Positions 1 to 11,155 of a stretch of 64,000 nucleotides of DNA are shown in pieces (the first letter of the stretch is position 1; every line of letters begins with the position of its first letter). The notes under the pieces were generated by a model, which made no database searches, was not told where the DNA came from, and was given only the letters and a program-made list of their open reading frames with translations. Both the position numbers and the translations under genes were made by a program. The DNA is from Branchipolynoe longqiensis (Eukaryota; Annelida; Polychaeta; Phyllodocida; Polynoidae). The stretch covers positions 63,576,917 to 63,640,916 of the forward strand of contig CM059198.1 of NCBI GenBank assembly GCA_030323885.1. The letters are read 5' to 3'.

Positions 1-2664
1 AAGCGGCCAGATGGTCAAACCAAACAAGGAGGTGGACTGGGAATTTATTCAAAAAATGAACTGCATACTGATACATCAAAATATGAGGACCTTAACCTCT
101 CCAACTGCAACATCGAACTACAATGGGCAATTGTAATCAGACCTCACACCAAGAGTATACTCATCGGCAACATATATAGGCCTCCAGATGGCAATCTAAA
201 TGAAGGAATTGACCTTTTAAACGAATCCATGAGACAAATAACCAACATGGACAAATATGAGATACTCATACTAGGAGATTTTAATGTGGATTACAATGAA
301 AAGAAACAGACTCTGTGGGGAACAATGAAACAATTTGCTGCAGATCATGGGCTCCAGCAAATGATACACAAACCAACCAGGATAACCAGAACCTCTGACA
401 AAACAATAGACCTAGCATTCACCAATATTAAGCACTGCACCAATGCAGGAGTTATCAACTATAATATAAGTGACCACAAACCAATATACATACTAAAAAA
501 GAAAATAAGGAATGACAAGAGATCTGCCACCTACTGGGGACGCTCATACCAAAACTGTGATCAGAGAGAATTGGAAAACTCACTGCAGGAATTCAACCAA
601 AGAGAGCTCCTAGTGGAACAAGACCCAAACAAATGCTGGGAAATGCTTAACACAACAATAACAAAAGCAGCTGACAGGCACTGTCCCCTAGTAGAGCTCA
701 CTATTAGAACTAACACAGCTGGGTACCTTAATGATGAACTAACAGAACTACAACAAGACAGAGACTACTTCAGACACAAATTTGAAATATCAAAAGACCC
801 TGGTGATGAGTTCATAGCCAAATGTATGACCAGGAAAGCAAGAAATGAAGTCAGAAAAGCCAAAGCAAGATTCCTCCAAGACCAACTATACAAACACCGA
901 AACAATGCCAAAAAATGCTGGCATGTACTCAAACAGATTGAACCAGAAAACCAGACCAAAATTAATAGCCTGTCCAACGAAGAATCTGGCAATGTGATAC
1001 CTGATAACCTACTTGCAGAAGAAATCAATAACTACTTCATCGAGATAGGAGAAAGGCTAGCCAGTAAATTTAACCAAGGAACAGCCCAACAAAAATGTTA
1101 CCAAGCCAAACTAAATAACCAGAACTTTGATCTCCAGGAAACATCTTGTGATGAAATCCTAGACAGAACAAATCAAATATCATCCCATAAATCGTCTGGT
1201 ATAAAAGACATCAGTACTGCCCTGATAAAGATGTCGATAACAACATTAATTAGGGAATTCACACATATGTACAACTTAATAATTAAAACAGGCATCTTCC
1301 CCGATGCATGGAAGGTAGCTACAGTCACCCCAATCCCCAAGACCAATAACCCAAGATACTGCAGTGAACTGCGACCAATTTCAATCCTGCCACTTCCAGG
1401 AAAAATTATTGAACAGATTATACATGATCAAGTTAAAGCATTCCTTGAATCATCCAACTACCTGACCTACCAGCAAAATGGATTTAGAAAAAACAAATCC
1501 ACAACAGGGGCTCTGGCATCACTACTGGATGAACTTTTGGGCAACATGGATAAAGGTGAACTAACAATCACTGTCTTCCTTGATTTCAAGAAGGCATTTG
1601 ATACAATTGACCACGAGATCCTGATGCAGAAAGTAGCAAGAGCTGGGTTAGGCAACAAAGCATATAATTTCTTCACAAATTATCTCAAGAACAGGATGCA
1701 GTGCACAAAACTAAACAACAATGAGTCCACCACCCATAGGGTCAAGACCGGGGTGCCACAGGGCTCCACCCTAGGACCCCTGCTATTCCTAATCTTTATT
1801 AATGACCTACCACTAGTATCTGAAAGAGCAACATTTACACTATTTGCTGATGACGCAGCACTCACAGTACATAATAGAGATATTGTGGCAGCTGCCACCC
1901 AGACAGACATGGTGCTAGATAAGGTGAATACATGGTGCCATGAAAATAAGCTAACAGTAAATAGTGCCAAGACAGAGTATGTGATCTATGGGACGAAAAT
2001 GAGAAAAACAAGAGCACCTCAAATCCAACTACAAATGGGCGGAACCTTACTTCGTGAAGTGGACTCCTACAAATACCTGGGCACAACTCTTGACTCCACT
2101 CTAAATGGGAACCGACAATTGGCAAGACTGAATCAAACACTGGCACTAAAATTGATAACTTTTAGGAAATTAAGGAAATTCATAAGTGAAAACACTGCAC
2201 TGCTCTTGTACAAGACTACAATATTGCCTATTATAGATTACAATGACATCATATATGAACTCTTAACAAAACAACAAAAGATCAAACTGCAAAGAATTCA
2301 GAACCGAGCACTGAGAACAGTTTACCAAGGCAAGATACTCAGTGTGGCTGAACTGCACAAGGAAGCAAAATTGGATACTATCTCAGACCGAAGGAACCTA
2401 CAACTGATGGCACTAATGCACAAACGCGCAAAGGATGAAAAATTCATTGACCGCACAAATAGAATAACAAGAAGAGGAGCCTCCACTCTACTCAATGTAC
2501 CACACCCTTCAACAAATAAATATATCGGAGCACCAATCTACAAAGGTAGTGTCATGTGGAATGACCTCCCTATCAGAGTCAGAGAAACAGAAACAATACT
2601 TGCCTTCAAAAATGCATATAGAGCCCACCTGGTTATTCAGGCCCTTGAACAACCACTGCAGTAA
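1..2664 (+). CDS. Non-LTR retrotransposon endonuclease-reverse transcriptase, 5' end outside window
   Basis: The frame is open from base 1 to the stop at 2662-2664 (887 codons), so the start lies outside the window; an internal ATG at 229 is not the true start. It encodes an apurinic-type endonuclease followed by a reverse transcriptase, the enzymes of target-primed reverse transcription. Seen directly: endonuclease motifs IYRPP (residues 58-62), GDFN (92-95) and SDHK (157-160); RT motifs LDFKKAFDTIDH (from 527), GVPQGSTLGPLLF and the catalytic FADD (615-618); then a C-terminal region without RNase H. No internal stop is visible, so the copy is young or still constrained. Motif style suggests the Jockey/CR1/L2 group; the clade is an inference. 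A diverged relative of its last part lies at 46050-46645 on the opposite strand. Confidence 0.93.
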   Translation, partial: KRPDGQTKQGGGLGIYSKNELHTDTSKYEDLNLSNCNIELQWAIVIRPHTKSILIGNIYRPPDGNLNEGIDLLNESMRQITNMDKYEILILGDFNVDYNEKKQTLWGTMKQFAADHGLQQMIHKPTRITRTSDKTIDLAFTNIKHCTNAGVINYNISDHKPIYILKKKIRNDKRSATYWGRSYQNCDQRELENSLQEFNQRELLVEQDPNKCWEMLNTTITKAADRHCPLVELTIRTNTAGYLNDELTELQQDRDYFRHKFEISKDPGDEFIAKCMTRKARNEVRKAKARFLQDQLYKHRNNAKKCWHVLKQIEPENQTKINSLSNEESGNVIPDNLLAEEINNYFIEIGERLASKFNQGTAQQKCYQAKLNNQNFDLQETSCDEILDRTNQISSHKSSGIKDISTALIKMSITTLIREFTHMYNLIIKTGIFPDAWKVATVTPIPKTNNPRYCSELRPISILPLPGKIIEQIIHDQVKAFLESSNYLTYQQNGFRKNKSTTGALASLLDELLGNMDKGELTITVFLDFKKAFDTIDHEILMQKVARAGLGNKAYNFFTNYLKNRMQCTKLNNNESTTHRVKTGVPQGSTLGPLLFLIFINDLPLVSERATFTLFADDAALTVHNRDIVAAATQTDMVLDKVNTWCHENKLTVNSAKTEYVIYGTKMRKTRAPQIQLQMGGTLLREVDSYKYLGTTLDSTLNGNRQLARLNQTLALKLITFRKLRKFISENTALLLYKTTILPIIDYNDIIYELLTKQQKIKLQRIQNRALRTVYQGKILSVAELHKEAKLDTISDRRNLQLMALMHKRAKDEKFIDRTNRITRRGASTLLNVPHPSTNKYIGAPIYKGSVMWNDLPIRVRETETILAFKNAYRAHLVIQALEQPLQ

Positions 2665-3222
2665 TTACTAGCAAAGCCCTGAGCTCCTGCCCCTCCCGCA
2701 TCCTCGCTTGCTCTCCAGTGGGTTATTTCCCCCTGCCACCCCAATGGGCCCCCTCCCCTGCCACCACCCTTAACCATCATGAAAAAGCCATCAACACACT
2801 GAACAAGTGTAGTATGCATCTTTACTACACTAATGTGATTAGTAAACTATCAATCTGTTTAAATACATTGAAAATTACATAAGACAGACAAAATGTCTTG
2901 TCAACTATAAACTTAGCTTGTTTTATAAGAGAAAAAAATGTTACCCGTAACGATTGTTTGAGTTGCCCCGAGTAGACATATTCTACTCGGTGCTGCTCCC
3001 AATTTTTGCATGAACCGCAGTGACTGATGCTGTACATTATACAGCAGGAGCCACTCCCTTAATTCTACATGATCGGTGCTGTGACTAATACAGCACTGAC
3101 CAAACTTAGATTATTTAGAATGTCAATTCCAATAGTAAGATGGCTGGAAGACCAGTGCTCCGGCGCTGACAAATGTCATATTCAGATGAATAAATACTTT
3201 ACTTTACCAAAAAAAAATACAG
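2665..3222 (+). mobile_element. 3' UTR and 3' end of the LINE at 1-2664
   Basis: This non-coding stretch carries pyrimidine-rich sequence first and ends near 3130-3222 with a segment containing GACCAGTGCTCCGGCGCTGA, ATAAATACTT and a short A run. The same terminal segment occurs in reverse complement around 46060-46110, directly downstream of the related ORF fragment, and a short piece recurs near 8835-8870. I therefore place the element end at about 3222. Confidence 0.6.
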
Positions 3223-3242
3223 CACACACTCATAGCAATGGG

Positions 3243-4204
3243 CCCTGCATGGTGGCCGAATTGGTAGAGCTCAGTGGCCGAGTCATTAGAGAGCGGGCCT
3301 CGCATGCGGGAGATCAGGAGTTTCATTCCCGGTCGACTCAAACCAATGACTTATTAAATTTATACTTGTTACTTCCTACCTGACTGACTTCTGGAAGGTT
3401 TGTAACCTTACAATGAATCAGAACTGCAGCACTATACAGAGGCACCGATAAATCGGTCCAATCTTTTGTTGAAGATTAATCTTCTGGTGGGGCGGTTGGA
3501 GAAGCTGGGGACATCTGTACAAGCTATCAATCGATGAGTCGTTGGGGCAGCCCCAAAGCTCTCCGGTGCAGAGCATGCATATCCAGTCAACAGCTGCAAG
3601 GGTTCAAGAGGAAGGGGCAGGTAAAGGTGGGTTCAGTGGTTCCAGCAACAAGAACAAAGCGAGAGAAATGATAAGGTAAAGGGCCCCACCCAAGCAAACA
3701 ACTCCCTTGATCAGGGGGAGAAGTAAGCCCAGGAGAGAAAAAAAAATGGTCGAGTATAGGATAGAGAAATGAGGAGAGTTGAGTCAAAGGGCTGTGTCTC
3801 TTTGCTCTATGGTGACCAGCTGGCGAGCCAAAGACACAGACACAGTAAGAGTAGAAAGTGAAAGGCTGGCCGGCTCCCCCTCCTGGAACTCTTTTCAGAC
3901 ATTATCAAGGAGGAGCAAGGCCAGCAGAGAGGAGATAGAGAGAGATGTGGATGAAGTGCGGTCCGGATAGCAAGTCATTACTTCCTAGCCTGGCACTCCA
4001 GATTCATAGGACAAGGCAGGGGCTGGTTACATCAGTGTCAGGATAATGTAGCTGAATGAGATATTGGGGCATGGTGTCCGTGGCCTGATTTCCCAATGTG
4101 ACAACACTATGAAGTTTTCATGAGTGTGCTCTGTCACAAGTCGGTACCCGTGCTCATATGACGTTAGATGTTGCCAGGATGTAAAACTCCAACAACCAAA
4201 CATA
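3243..4204 (+). mobile_element. tRNA-headed SINE (type A2), split by an insertion
   Basis: The head (GGTGGCCGAATTGGTAGAGC and a B-box-like GAGTTTCATTCCCGGTCGA) begins at about 3243; the body resumes at 3978 and runs to the conserved end 'GATGTTGCCAGGATGTAAAA' and an AAC-rich tail. The two halves are separated by the 599-bp sequence at 3379-3977. The A family is the most abundant repeat in the window. Confidence 0.75.
3379..3977. mobile_element. Unidentified 599-bp insertion in a SINE, with 10-bp target duplication
   Basis: TTACTTCCTA occurs at 3369-3378 and again at 3978-3987, exactly where the SINE body is interrupted, which marks this sequence as an insertion. I see no long coding frame and only a weak terminal resemblance (TGACTGACTT against the complement of the right end). 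The element type is unknown. Confidence 0.55.
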
Positions 4205-4534
4205 TCAATGGTTATTTAAATAGTAATCGTGTTGGCAATAGCTGAATATGATTTTTTTTTAAACCTGTGTGTGTATGTTTTGTTTGTTGGGGTTTTCTTT
4301 TTGGCAACATCCGAGATCATATCATTGGCTAGTACTGTCTTGTTAAGTTTGTGTTTTGTGTTGCCTGCTCGGCTGCTGGAGGAAAAGTGCTGGTGTTGGC
4401 ATACAGAAACTGGTGATTCAAGTGGGCGACTGTTGGGGGCACTGGAAGAGTGAGCTGTACTTGGCTGAATAGTAGGCGTAAGGCGGGCGGGTCTGGTAGG
4501 AGGGTGTTGGCTGCTGCTCCGAGGTGCGCCATTA
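4205..4534. other. No gene seen
   Basis: T-rich then mixed sequence with no convincing coding frame and no repeat relationship that I could recognise inside the window. Confidence 0.5.
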
Positions 4535-4866
4535 GATGGAATGACCGAATGGGTTGAGCGTCCATCTCCCATTGTGGTAGATCATGGAATTCAAAGCCAT
4601 GGGTTTGAACCCTGGTCGAGTCAAACCAATGACCTATAAAATTGATACTTGTCGCTTGCTAGCCTGGTGCTCAGCATTATTAGGATCGGGCAAGGACTGC
4701 TTTGTTCAGTGGCAGGATAATGTGACTGAGTAGGATATCAGGTCATGGTGCTGGTGGCCTGGTCTCCCAGTGGGACAGCACTATAAAGTCACCATGAGTG
4801 TTCACTGTCACAAGTCCATACCCATCCTGATATGACCTTATATGTTGGCAGGACGTAAAAACTGAT
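4535..4866 (+). mobile_element. SINE type A1, nearly complete
   Basis: The head reads GAGCGTCCATCTCCCATTGT with the B box GGGTTTGAACCCTGGTCGAG, followed by the common A body (GGATAATGTGACTGAG, CAGCACTATAAAGTCACCAT) and the end 'GGCAGGACGTAAAAACT'. Confidence 0.8.
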
Positions 4867-5225
4867 GCATTATGGTCCAATTCTGGCTTTATAGTGCTGC
4901 CTTTCCTGGAAGTCATCCTATTGTTTACATAGTGCAGTAGTAGATGGAAATTAGTGAAGACTGCACAAGCCTCTCTTTCAACTATTGTAGGTCAAGCGTG
5001 ATTTAGGTCAATTGGCATCGGTTCCTGGCAAGTTCCCACTAGAACCAGAACGCACTGGATAGCTGAAGGAACTAACTACTAACGTGGTATGGCTACCCAT
5101 GTGAATTCATGGAATATACCTTTTCCTCAAAGCACCCTGCACTGTGAGCTGTAACCTGTTATCTCCTAAATTAGTTGCTCTCCCTCCCGTCAGAGGCCTG
5201 TTTGGTGGTGCAAATTCTCTATTAT
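4867..5225. other. No gene seen
   Basis: Mixed-composition sequence between two SINE copies. I recognise neither a coding frame nor a repeat family in it. Confidence 0.5.
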
Positions 5226-5572
5226 AGCCTCCTGGCCGAATGAGTTGAGCGTCCATCTCCCAATTTGGTAGATCATTTTGATTGTGGGATTCAAACCCAC
5301 GGGTTCAAAACCTGGTCGAGTCAAACCAATGACTTAATTGATACTTGTCACTTCCTAGCCAGGCGACCGGCATTATTAGGATAGGGTGAGAACTGCTTTC
5401 TTCAGTGGCAGGATAATGTGACTGAGAGGGATATCACATCATGATGCTGGAGGGTTGGTCTCACAGTGGGACAGCACTATAATATTGCCATGAGTGTGCA
5501 CTGTCACAGTGTCGGTTCCCATCCTGATATGACCTTAGGTGTTACCAGGACGTAAAACTCCAACAACCAACC
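5226..5572 (+). mobile_element. SINE type A1, nearly complete
   Basis: Head GGCCGAATGAGTTGAGCGTC, with an extra repeated half of the T-arm region (GATTCAAACCCACGGGTTCA), then the complete A body ending in GTTACCAGGACGTAAAACTC and an AAC/AACC tail. Confidence 0.8.
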
Positions 5573-5619
5573 AATCTATTCCGACCTGAATCAGAGAATC
5601 TGTTGAATATTGATATGTT

Positions 5620-5815
5620 TTTTGTTTGGTTTTTGTGGGTTTTTTCTTGAAGATTTATACCGCTTATCATGGATAAGTCTGAATAGACTTGTTTTCACCA
5701 TTAGACAGTTCATCAATAGAAAGCCCAAACCTACACTTTTACCGACCCAAGGGATTTTTAACCTCCCACACCACATAGACATGGTATGAGGGCAACTGGC
5801 ATTTGATGACGCTGT
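5620..5815 (-). mobile_element. SINE type C body, head missing
   Basis: On the minus strand this is the body seen in full at 63640-63945 and 43250-43570 (landmarks: CATACCATGTCTATGTGGTG, GTGTAGG and an end near TCTTCAAGAAAA). The type II tRNA-like head is absent. Confidence 0.7.
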
Positions 5816-6007
5816 TCTCCCCACAGATTTAGTTTTTCTGACTGTCACCAGGGGAGAGGCTTTTATTAGAAATCTCCCATGATACGGTTCACGGACAAAG
5901 ACATATATATTTGCTATGTAATGCATATATAAATGTATATATATAAATATTGTTCATAATATACCGTAGACATAAGAAAACCACCAAACTAGTTGTGCCA
6001 GGAGGAC

Positions 6008-6262
6008 CGGCAGGTTGGCAGGTTGGTTGTTTGGTTGTTGGAGGTTTACATTCTGGCAACATCTCAGGATGAGTACCAATTTGTGGCAGTGTACACTCAT
6101 GGCAACTTTATAGTGCTGCCCCACTGGGATACCAGGTTGCCAACAACATGACCTGATATCGCACTCAGTTGCATTATCCTGACACTGAGCCAACCCGTCC
6201 TTGCGCTATCCTCATAATGCCGAGCGCCTGTCTAGGGAGCGACAAGTACAGTTTCATTCACA
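6008..6262 (-). mobile_element. SINE type A body, head missing
   Basis: Reverse-oriented A body. The tail (AACCAACC-like) is at the left, and the core terms GTGCTGCCCCACTGGGA and CATTATCCTGACACTGAG are clear. Sequence resembling the head is missing on the right. Confidence 0.75.
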
Positions 6263-6329
6263 GTTTCCGTAATATCCAAAGTTCAACACAAGCTGTATTC
6301 TATTTAGGCTACATGGCCACATAGCGGTA

Positions 6330-6830
6330 TGTGAAATATTCTGATGTACGGCATTGGGGGGAATGCAAATGTTCTATTACTAAACAGGTGTACATGACCA
6401 AGCGCATGTATGGATATATATGTAAGGGCTGGTGGTGCCTGAGTGGGATGTAAATAGACATAGTGGTGCTGGCAGGGCTGGGTGTAACCGCACTCAGGGC
6501 CTACCCCCTCCCCCTCTGCTGGATAGGATCACCACACTCATGGTCAAGGTTGGTGGTGGCCAGGGGGGGCCACACAGCTTGGTGGTGGTGGGCAGACCAC
6601 TGGTAGCCATGGGGACCAGGAATGATGGATTCCTATTGGTAAGGCCAAGAATGCTTGTTTCCCATTGGTGGAAAGGGGTGGGGTGTAACCATATAAATAA
6701 TAAACCAGAGGGCTTGACTCTCTCTCTTCCTTTACACTTTATACTCTTCCTTTCTCTTTGTCTGTATTGATTTCACTATAGCCTACCCAGCCTGCCTACC
6801 CAACCACAGATTTGAGTCCTAGTCTTTACA
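6330..6830. mobile_element. Solo LTR-like element (LTR-1), copy a
   Basis: The 501-bp unit begins TGTGAAATATTC and ends GTCTTTACA, and is flanked by the exact 4-bp duplication GGTA (6326-6329 and 6831-6834). It contains ATATAAATAATAAACC, which could be a promoter or poly(A) region. A second copy lies at 37986-38940, where it is interrupted by a LINE fragment. TG/CA ends, a 4-bp duplication and no coding capacity fit a solo LTR; other repeat types with similar ends cannot be excluded. Confidence 0.65.
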
Positions 6831-6973
6831 GGTAGTCTCTTACATAGCACTACTTTTACGCCTCCAGCAACGCCCCCTGGGCCTACCCTCCTGTCTGCGC
6901 CAATGGACTCTCACCCACAACTGCCCTCTCAGTTTCCGCTGCACCCGCTGGACCCATCTTCCTGTACACCCCA

Positions 6974-7208
6974 TTGACCGATTGTATGCAGTTATCTCTG
7001 CTACCAAAGCAGATCCTCTACTCTCAACTGTCTTCTGGTTACAGAAAGAGAGGGTGCCCTCGTCTCCCGTTCAAGGATACCATCAAGAGAAACCTGAAGC
7101 TGAGAGACATTAAGACCGACTCATGGACATCACTCTCACAGCAGAGAGCTAAATGGAGAGTGGCAGTCAAGTAATGAAAGCAGTCTTTGTCGCATCGCAA
7201 CCGACAGC

Positions 7209-7240
<32 letters not shown>

Positions 7241-7245
7241 CTCCG
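6974..7245 (+). pseudogene. 3' end of an L2-like LINE with (GAT)n tail
   Basis: The frame to the stop at 7172-7174 encodes a basic segment with KRGCPRLPFKDTIKRNLK and a downstream RAKWRVAVK. This matches, as I recall it, the C-terminus of many L2/CR1-type reverse transcriptases (R-G-R-P-x-x-x-(Y/F)-K-D ... W). The 3' UTR ends in a GAT microsatellite at about 7209-7241, as is usual for such LINEs. Only this 5'-truncated end is present. The same 3' UTR plus tail appears in reverse at 38471-38894. Confidence 0.7.
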
Positions 7246-7293
7246 CTGTCTTTGCACCCCTCTCCAGGGACCCGCCCTCACACGCAGTTCCCC

Positions 7294-7990
7294 AATCAAT
7301 CAATCAATAGTTCCATCCTCTAGTCGAGGGTTGGATGCAATGGTTCTCCACTTGTCCCGATGTTGTGCTGTTCTGATAGACTGTGAATAATTCAAGCCTG
7401 TCCACTGTGAAATATTTGTAAACCATGATGTTCTTGGTCTCCCTCTCCCTCTGCTGCCATTCACCTTCCCTTCCAACAATGTACGGTATATTGAACTCTG
7501 ACGAATGATGTGGCCAAAATAAATAAGTTTCTTTGTCTGTATAGTGGCAAACAAGCTTTTCTTATTTTTAATTTTTCTGAGAACTTCTTTGTTGGTGATC
7601 TTCTTTGTCCATGATATTTTCATCATCCTTCGATAAGTCCACATCTCAAATGCTGCTAAACGTTTGTACATTTTCTTAGAGATTGTCCATGTCTCTGCCC
7701 CATACATTAGAGTAGACCACACATAACACTGAAGAATACGCTTCCTTGTTTGTATTAATATCTTACTTGATGTTAACACTCTATACATTTTGGAGAATGT
7801 TGTTCGGGCTATTGTTATCCTTCTTTTAATTTCTTCCTCACATCTCCCATCATTTGTAATCTTTTGTCCGAGATATATGAATTCGGATACTTGTTCTATG
7901 TTTGTGCCATCTATGGTTATATTGACATTTGGTTTATCTGTCTTTTTACTTATAACCATTGTTTTGGTCTTCCTGGCATAGTAAGCAATG
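7294..7990 (-). mobile_element. 5'-truncated LINE (family R), copy 1, with target duplication
   Basis: The 697-bp insertion is flanked by GCAGTTCCCC at 7284-7293 and 7991-8000. On the minus strand it ends in an ATTG microsatellite (ATTGATTGATTG), the 3' tail of the element. It encodes the C-terminal part of a reverse transcriptase, which continues artificially into flanking DNA: motifs FIYLGQKI, CYVWSTLMYGAETWT, YFGHIIRQ and GRGRPRTSW. The family resembles LINE proteins often annotated as 'endonuclease-reverse transcriptase' or craniofacial-development-protein-like. The coding part is almost identical to that of copy 2 at 15343-16083. Confidence 0.9.
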
Positions 7991-8109
7991 GCAGTTCCCC
8001 AGTAAACCATAATTCCTCATGTTATCGCAAAATCTTACATCTGGTAATATAATCAGAATAGCGGTTGGCTATTTAAAATTCCATGTGCAGTTACATTGTA
8101 TTCAATGAC

Positions 8110-8325
8110 AATATACAATAACAGAGGCAATCCAAATACAAATGTTGTTTAAATGAAAGACTTTTACCTGACAATAATTGTGATTCTCACCAATTACACT
8201 GTTCATATGATCAGATAGTTATGGACCAAGGAATATAACAAAATAAACTTCTTGACGGTTTGAGTCCAATGCTTATCTCCATTTTTGGAGTAGCGTTTAT
8301 GTGGTTTTGTGCCTGAATTCTTCAT
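8110..8325. mobile_element. Small TIR element, family K, copy a (left end degraded)
   Basis: The right terminus (GCGTTTATGTGGTTTTGTGC) matches the right ends of the copies at 8896-9122 and 49516-49775. The interior shares AAAGACTTTTACCTGA and GATTCTCACCAATT. The left terminal repeat is not clear. Confidence 0.5.
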
Positions 8326-8330
8326 ATTTA

Positions 8331-8890
8331 AAACCAAATGCAATGGGGTTGGTTCCGCTGCTTCACTGGCCGCAGTTGGTCCAGTGTGTTACTAACAACC
8401 CCACCCCAACAGCAGAATTCATATTTCTGTCAAGTGACTATTGACACTAAAACAAACTACAAATAACAAACTCACATAAATACCATGATCTAGTAAAACG
8501 CAACTACTTTCACCAAAGTGACATTTATACACCACTTGTCTAACTTCAACTGACCAGACCCTACATAAAAACTTACTACAACTTTCCCAAATGAATACAG
8601 GAGACAACTTCTGCTTGCATTTTAAATAGCATGTAAATACTTACATTGATCTGATTAATATTGATATATTCATATGACACTACTGTTACCATATTGCTGG
8701 GGAACTTGTGGGTGACAGAATTTCATTGTACAATATGCTGAAAATTGTGTATTCAACAATTATTGTGTAACTTACTCAGTATACCGTTTTTCTGTAAATC
8801 ATACTAATTGTGTAAATAATCCTGAATTGAAAAATTGGTTGAAGACCAGGGCTTTGGCGCTGACAAAAGAATATAATATTCCGCAGAAGA
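8331..8890. other. No gene seen
   Basis: AT-rich sequence. A fragment near 8835-8870 resembles the 3' end of the LINE at 1-3222 (AAGACCAGGGCTTTGGCGCT). Nothing else is recognisable. Confidence 0.5.
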
Positions 8891-8895
8891 ATAAT

Positions 8896-9122
8896 TCAGG
8901 CCCAAAACCCTGTAAATACCAACCGACAAAATGAATTAAAATAAAAGATTTTTACCTGAAGGTAATTTTAATTCTCACTAATTCAACTTTTGTTGAGATG
9001 AAATGATTACGGAACAATGAACAAAAAAAAGAAATATTAAAAAAGGAACTTATTGATGGTTTGATTCCAATTTGTATCTCTATTTTTGGATTGGCGTTTA
9101 CGGGGTTTTGCGTCTGAACTCT
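8896..9122. mobile_element. Small TIR element, family K, copy b
   Basis: The terminal inverted repeats are TTCAGGCCCAAAACCCTGTA on the left and GGCGTTTACGGGGTTTTGCG on the right, about 225 bp apart. The interior is AT-rich and non-coding, so this is a MITE-like element. The target duplication is not clear. Confidence 0.6.
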
Positions 9123-9369
9123 TGATATTTACACACACGCAAGAAATCATATTTAGCATCAATGCCATGCACAGACACCATTTCCCATTGGGAGTCACAT
9201 ATATTGCTAGATGGAATAGAAAGGCAGTCGGAAGTTGTCTCATCTATTCGATTTAAAATGCAATGCAGAAATAAATAGGAGGTCTGACTGTGCTAATGCT
9301 GTCATCGAGGACGGTCTAACAGCCAGTGTGTGTCAGCGCTAAAACTCCCAGAAACCTTTTTCTGCTCCT

Positions 9370-9690
9370 ACCCAGCATGGTGGATGAATCGGTAGAGTGT
9401 GGGCCTCCAGTGCAGGATATCGGGAGTTTGGTTCCCGGTCGAGTCAAACCGGTGACTTATAGAATTGATACTTGTCACTTCCCAGCCTGGCGCTTGGCAT
9501 TAATAGGATATGGCAAGGACGGGTTGGCTTAGTGTCAGGATAATGTGACTGAGTGCGATATCAGGTCATGGGGCCAGAAGCCTGATTTCCCAGTGGAGCA
9601 GCACTATAAAGTCACGTTGAGTGTGCACTGTCATGAGTTGGTACCCGTCCTGATATGACCTTAGACATTGCCAGGAATAAAAACTAAAGA
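9370..9690 (+). mobile_element. SINE type A2, nearly complete
   Basis: Head GGTGGATGAATCGGTAGAGT and B box GTTTGGTTCCCGGTCGAG, followed by a complete A body and the end GACATTGCCAGGAATAAAAA. Confidence 0.8.
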
Positions 9691-9694
9691 AATT

Positions 9695-10490
9695 GGCATG
9701 TACTAGTGGAACAACATATATCATTTACTAGTGGCGCCACATATAGCATGTACTAGTGGTGCCACATATATCATGTACTAGTGGTGCCACATATATCATG
9801 TACTAGTGACGCAACATATATCATGTACTAGTGGTGCCACATATATCATGTACTAGTGGCTCCACATATATCATGTACTAGTGGTGCCACATATATCATG
9901 TACTAGTAGTGGTGCCACATATATCATGTACTAGTGATGCCACATATATCATGTACTAGTGGTGCCACATATGTCATGTACTAGTGGTGCCACATATATC
10001 ATGTACTAGTGGCGCCACATATATCATGTACTAGTGGCACCACATATATCATGTACTTGTGGCACCACATATATCATGTACTAGTGACACCACATATGTC
10101 ATGTACTAGTGACACCACATATATCATGTACTGGTGGTGCCACATATATCATGTACTAGTGGTGCCACATATACCATGTACTAGTGGCACCACATATATC
10201 ATGTACTAGTGGCACCACATATATCATGTACTAGTGACACAGCCTACACCATTAACTAATGGTGCTGCATACACCATTTACCAGTGGCGCAGTCTACGCC
10301 ATTAACTAGTGGTACCAATTAGGCAAATTATCAGTGGCGCCACCTACACCATTCACAAATGGTGCAACCCACTACATTAACACATGGCACCGCCTGCAAA
10401 ATACACCAATGGCATCACCTACACCCTTAACTAATAGCGCTGCTTACACAATTTACAAGTGGCGCCACCCCACCTTCACAATTTACCACC
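9695..10490. repeat. 25-bp minisatellite grading into diverged units
   Basis: The unit is ATCATGTACTAGTGGTGCCA plus CATAT, repeated head to tail from about 9695 to 10230 with changes mainly in the GGTGCC block (GGCACC, GACACC, GATGCC, GGCGCC). From 10230 to 10490 the same 25-bp spacing persists in strongly diverged units (AACTAATGGTGCTGCATACA). Long reading frames through it are artefacts of the period. Confidence 0.92.
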
Positions 10491-10880
10491 ATAATCATTC
10501 CTTTTCGCATATACCACCAATAGCAGTTGTTTACCTTTTATGCTGGGGTGTCTTTAAACAGACAAAACAAATCTTATATTTTCTTTCAGATTTTCTGTTG
10601 CGTTGCTATTTTTGCTGGTGATTAGTTGGTGAGACGCACACTGCGGTTGTTGAGTTGCTGGTGAGCCGCACACGCCGTGTTGGATTCGTCTTACAGTGTA
10701 GTGATGCCCTCCCTAGTGGCTCTAATCTGTGTCACTATATACACCGGCAACCAGCAGACCGGTAGATACGGTATGTGACACATCAACTGGAAATCAGGCA
10801 CTGCTAGTTGTGGAATTTCAAATATTGTATTATTTAGCACTGAATAGAGAAATAATGGTTTTGGATAAGATTTACCCAAT
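10491..10880. other. No gene seen
   Basis: Unassigned sequence with a short internal near-repeat (GTTGGTGAGACGCACAC and GCTGGTGAGCCGCACAC near 10625-10675). I see no coding frame that looks real. Confidence 0.5.
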
Positions 10881-11150
10881 ATCCTTCCGGAGCGAATCAG
10901 TAGAGCGCAGACCTCCCATCTAGGAGATATGGGGTTCAATTCTCAGTCCAGTGAAATTAATGACTTACAAAATTTATACTTGTTGCTTCCTAGCTTGGTG
11001 CTCGGCATTAATAGGATAGGGAAAGGACTGGTTAGCTCAGTGTCAGGAGTATGTGACTGGCTGGGATATCGGGTCATGGTGTGGGCGCCCTGAGTTCCCA
11101 GTGGGGCAGCATTATAATGTCACCATGAGTGCGTACTGTCACAAATTGTA
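10881..11150 (+). mobile_element. SINE type A2, 3' end missing
   Basis: Head GCGAATCAGTAGAGCGCAGA with a diverged B box, then the A body up to GTGCGTACTGTCACAA. The conserved tail is absent. Confidence 0.7.
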
Positions 11151-11155
11151 ATCAG

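Noticed and set aside
9695..10490. CRISPR-like array
   Set aside because: There are no unique spacers; units are contiguous 25-bp repeats in a eukaryotic repeat landscape.
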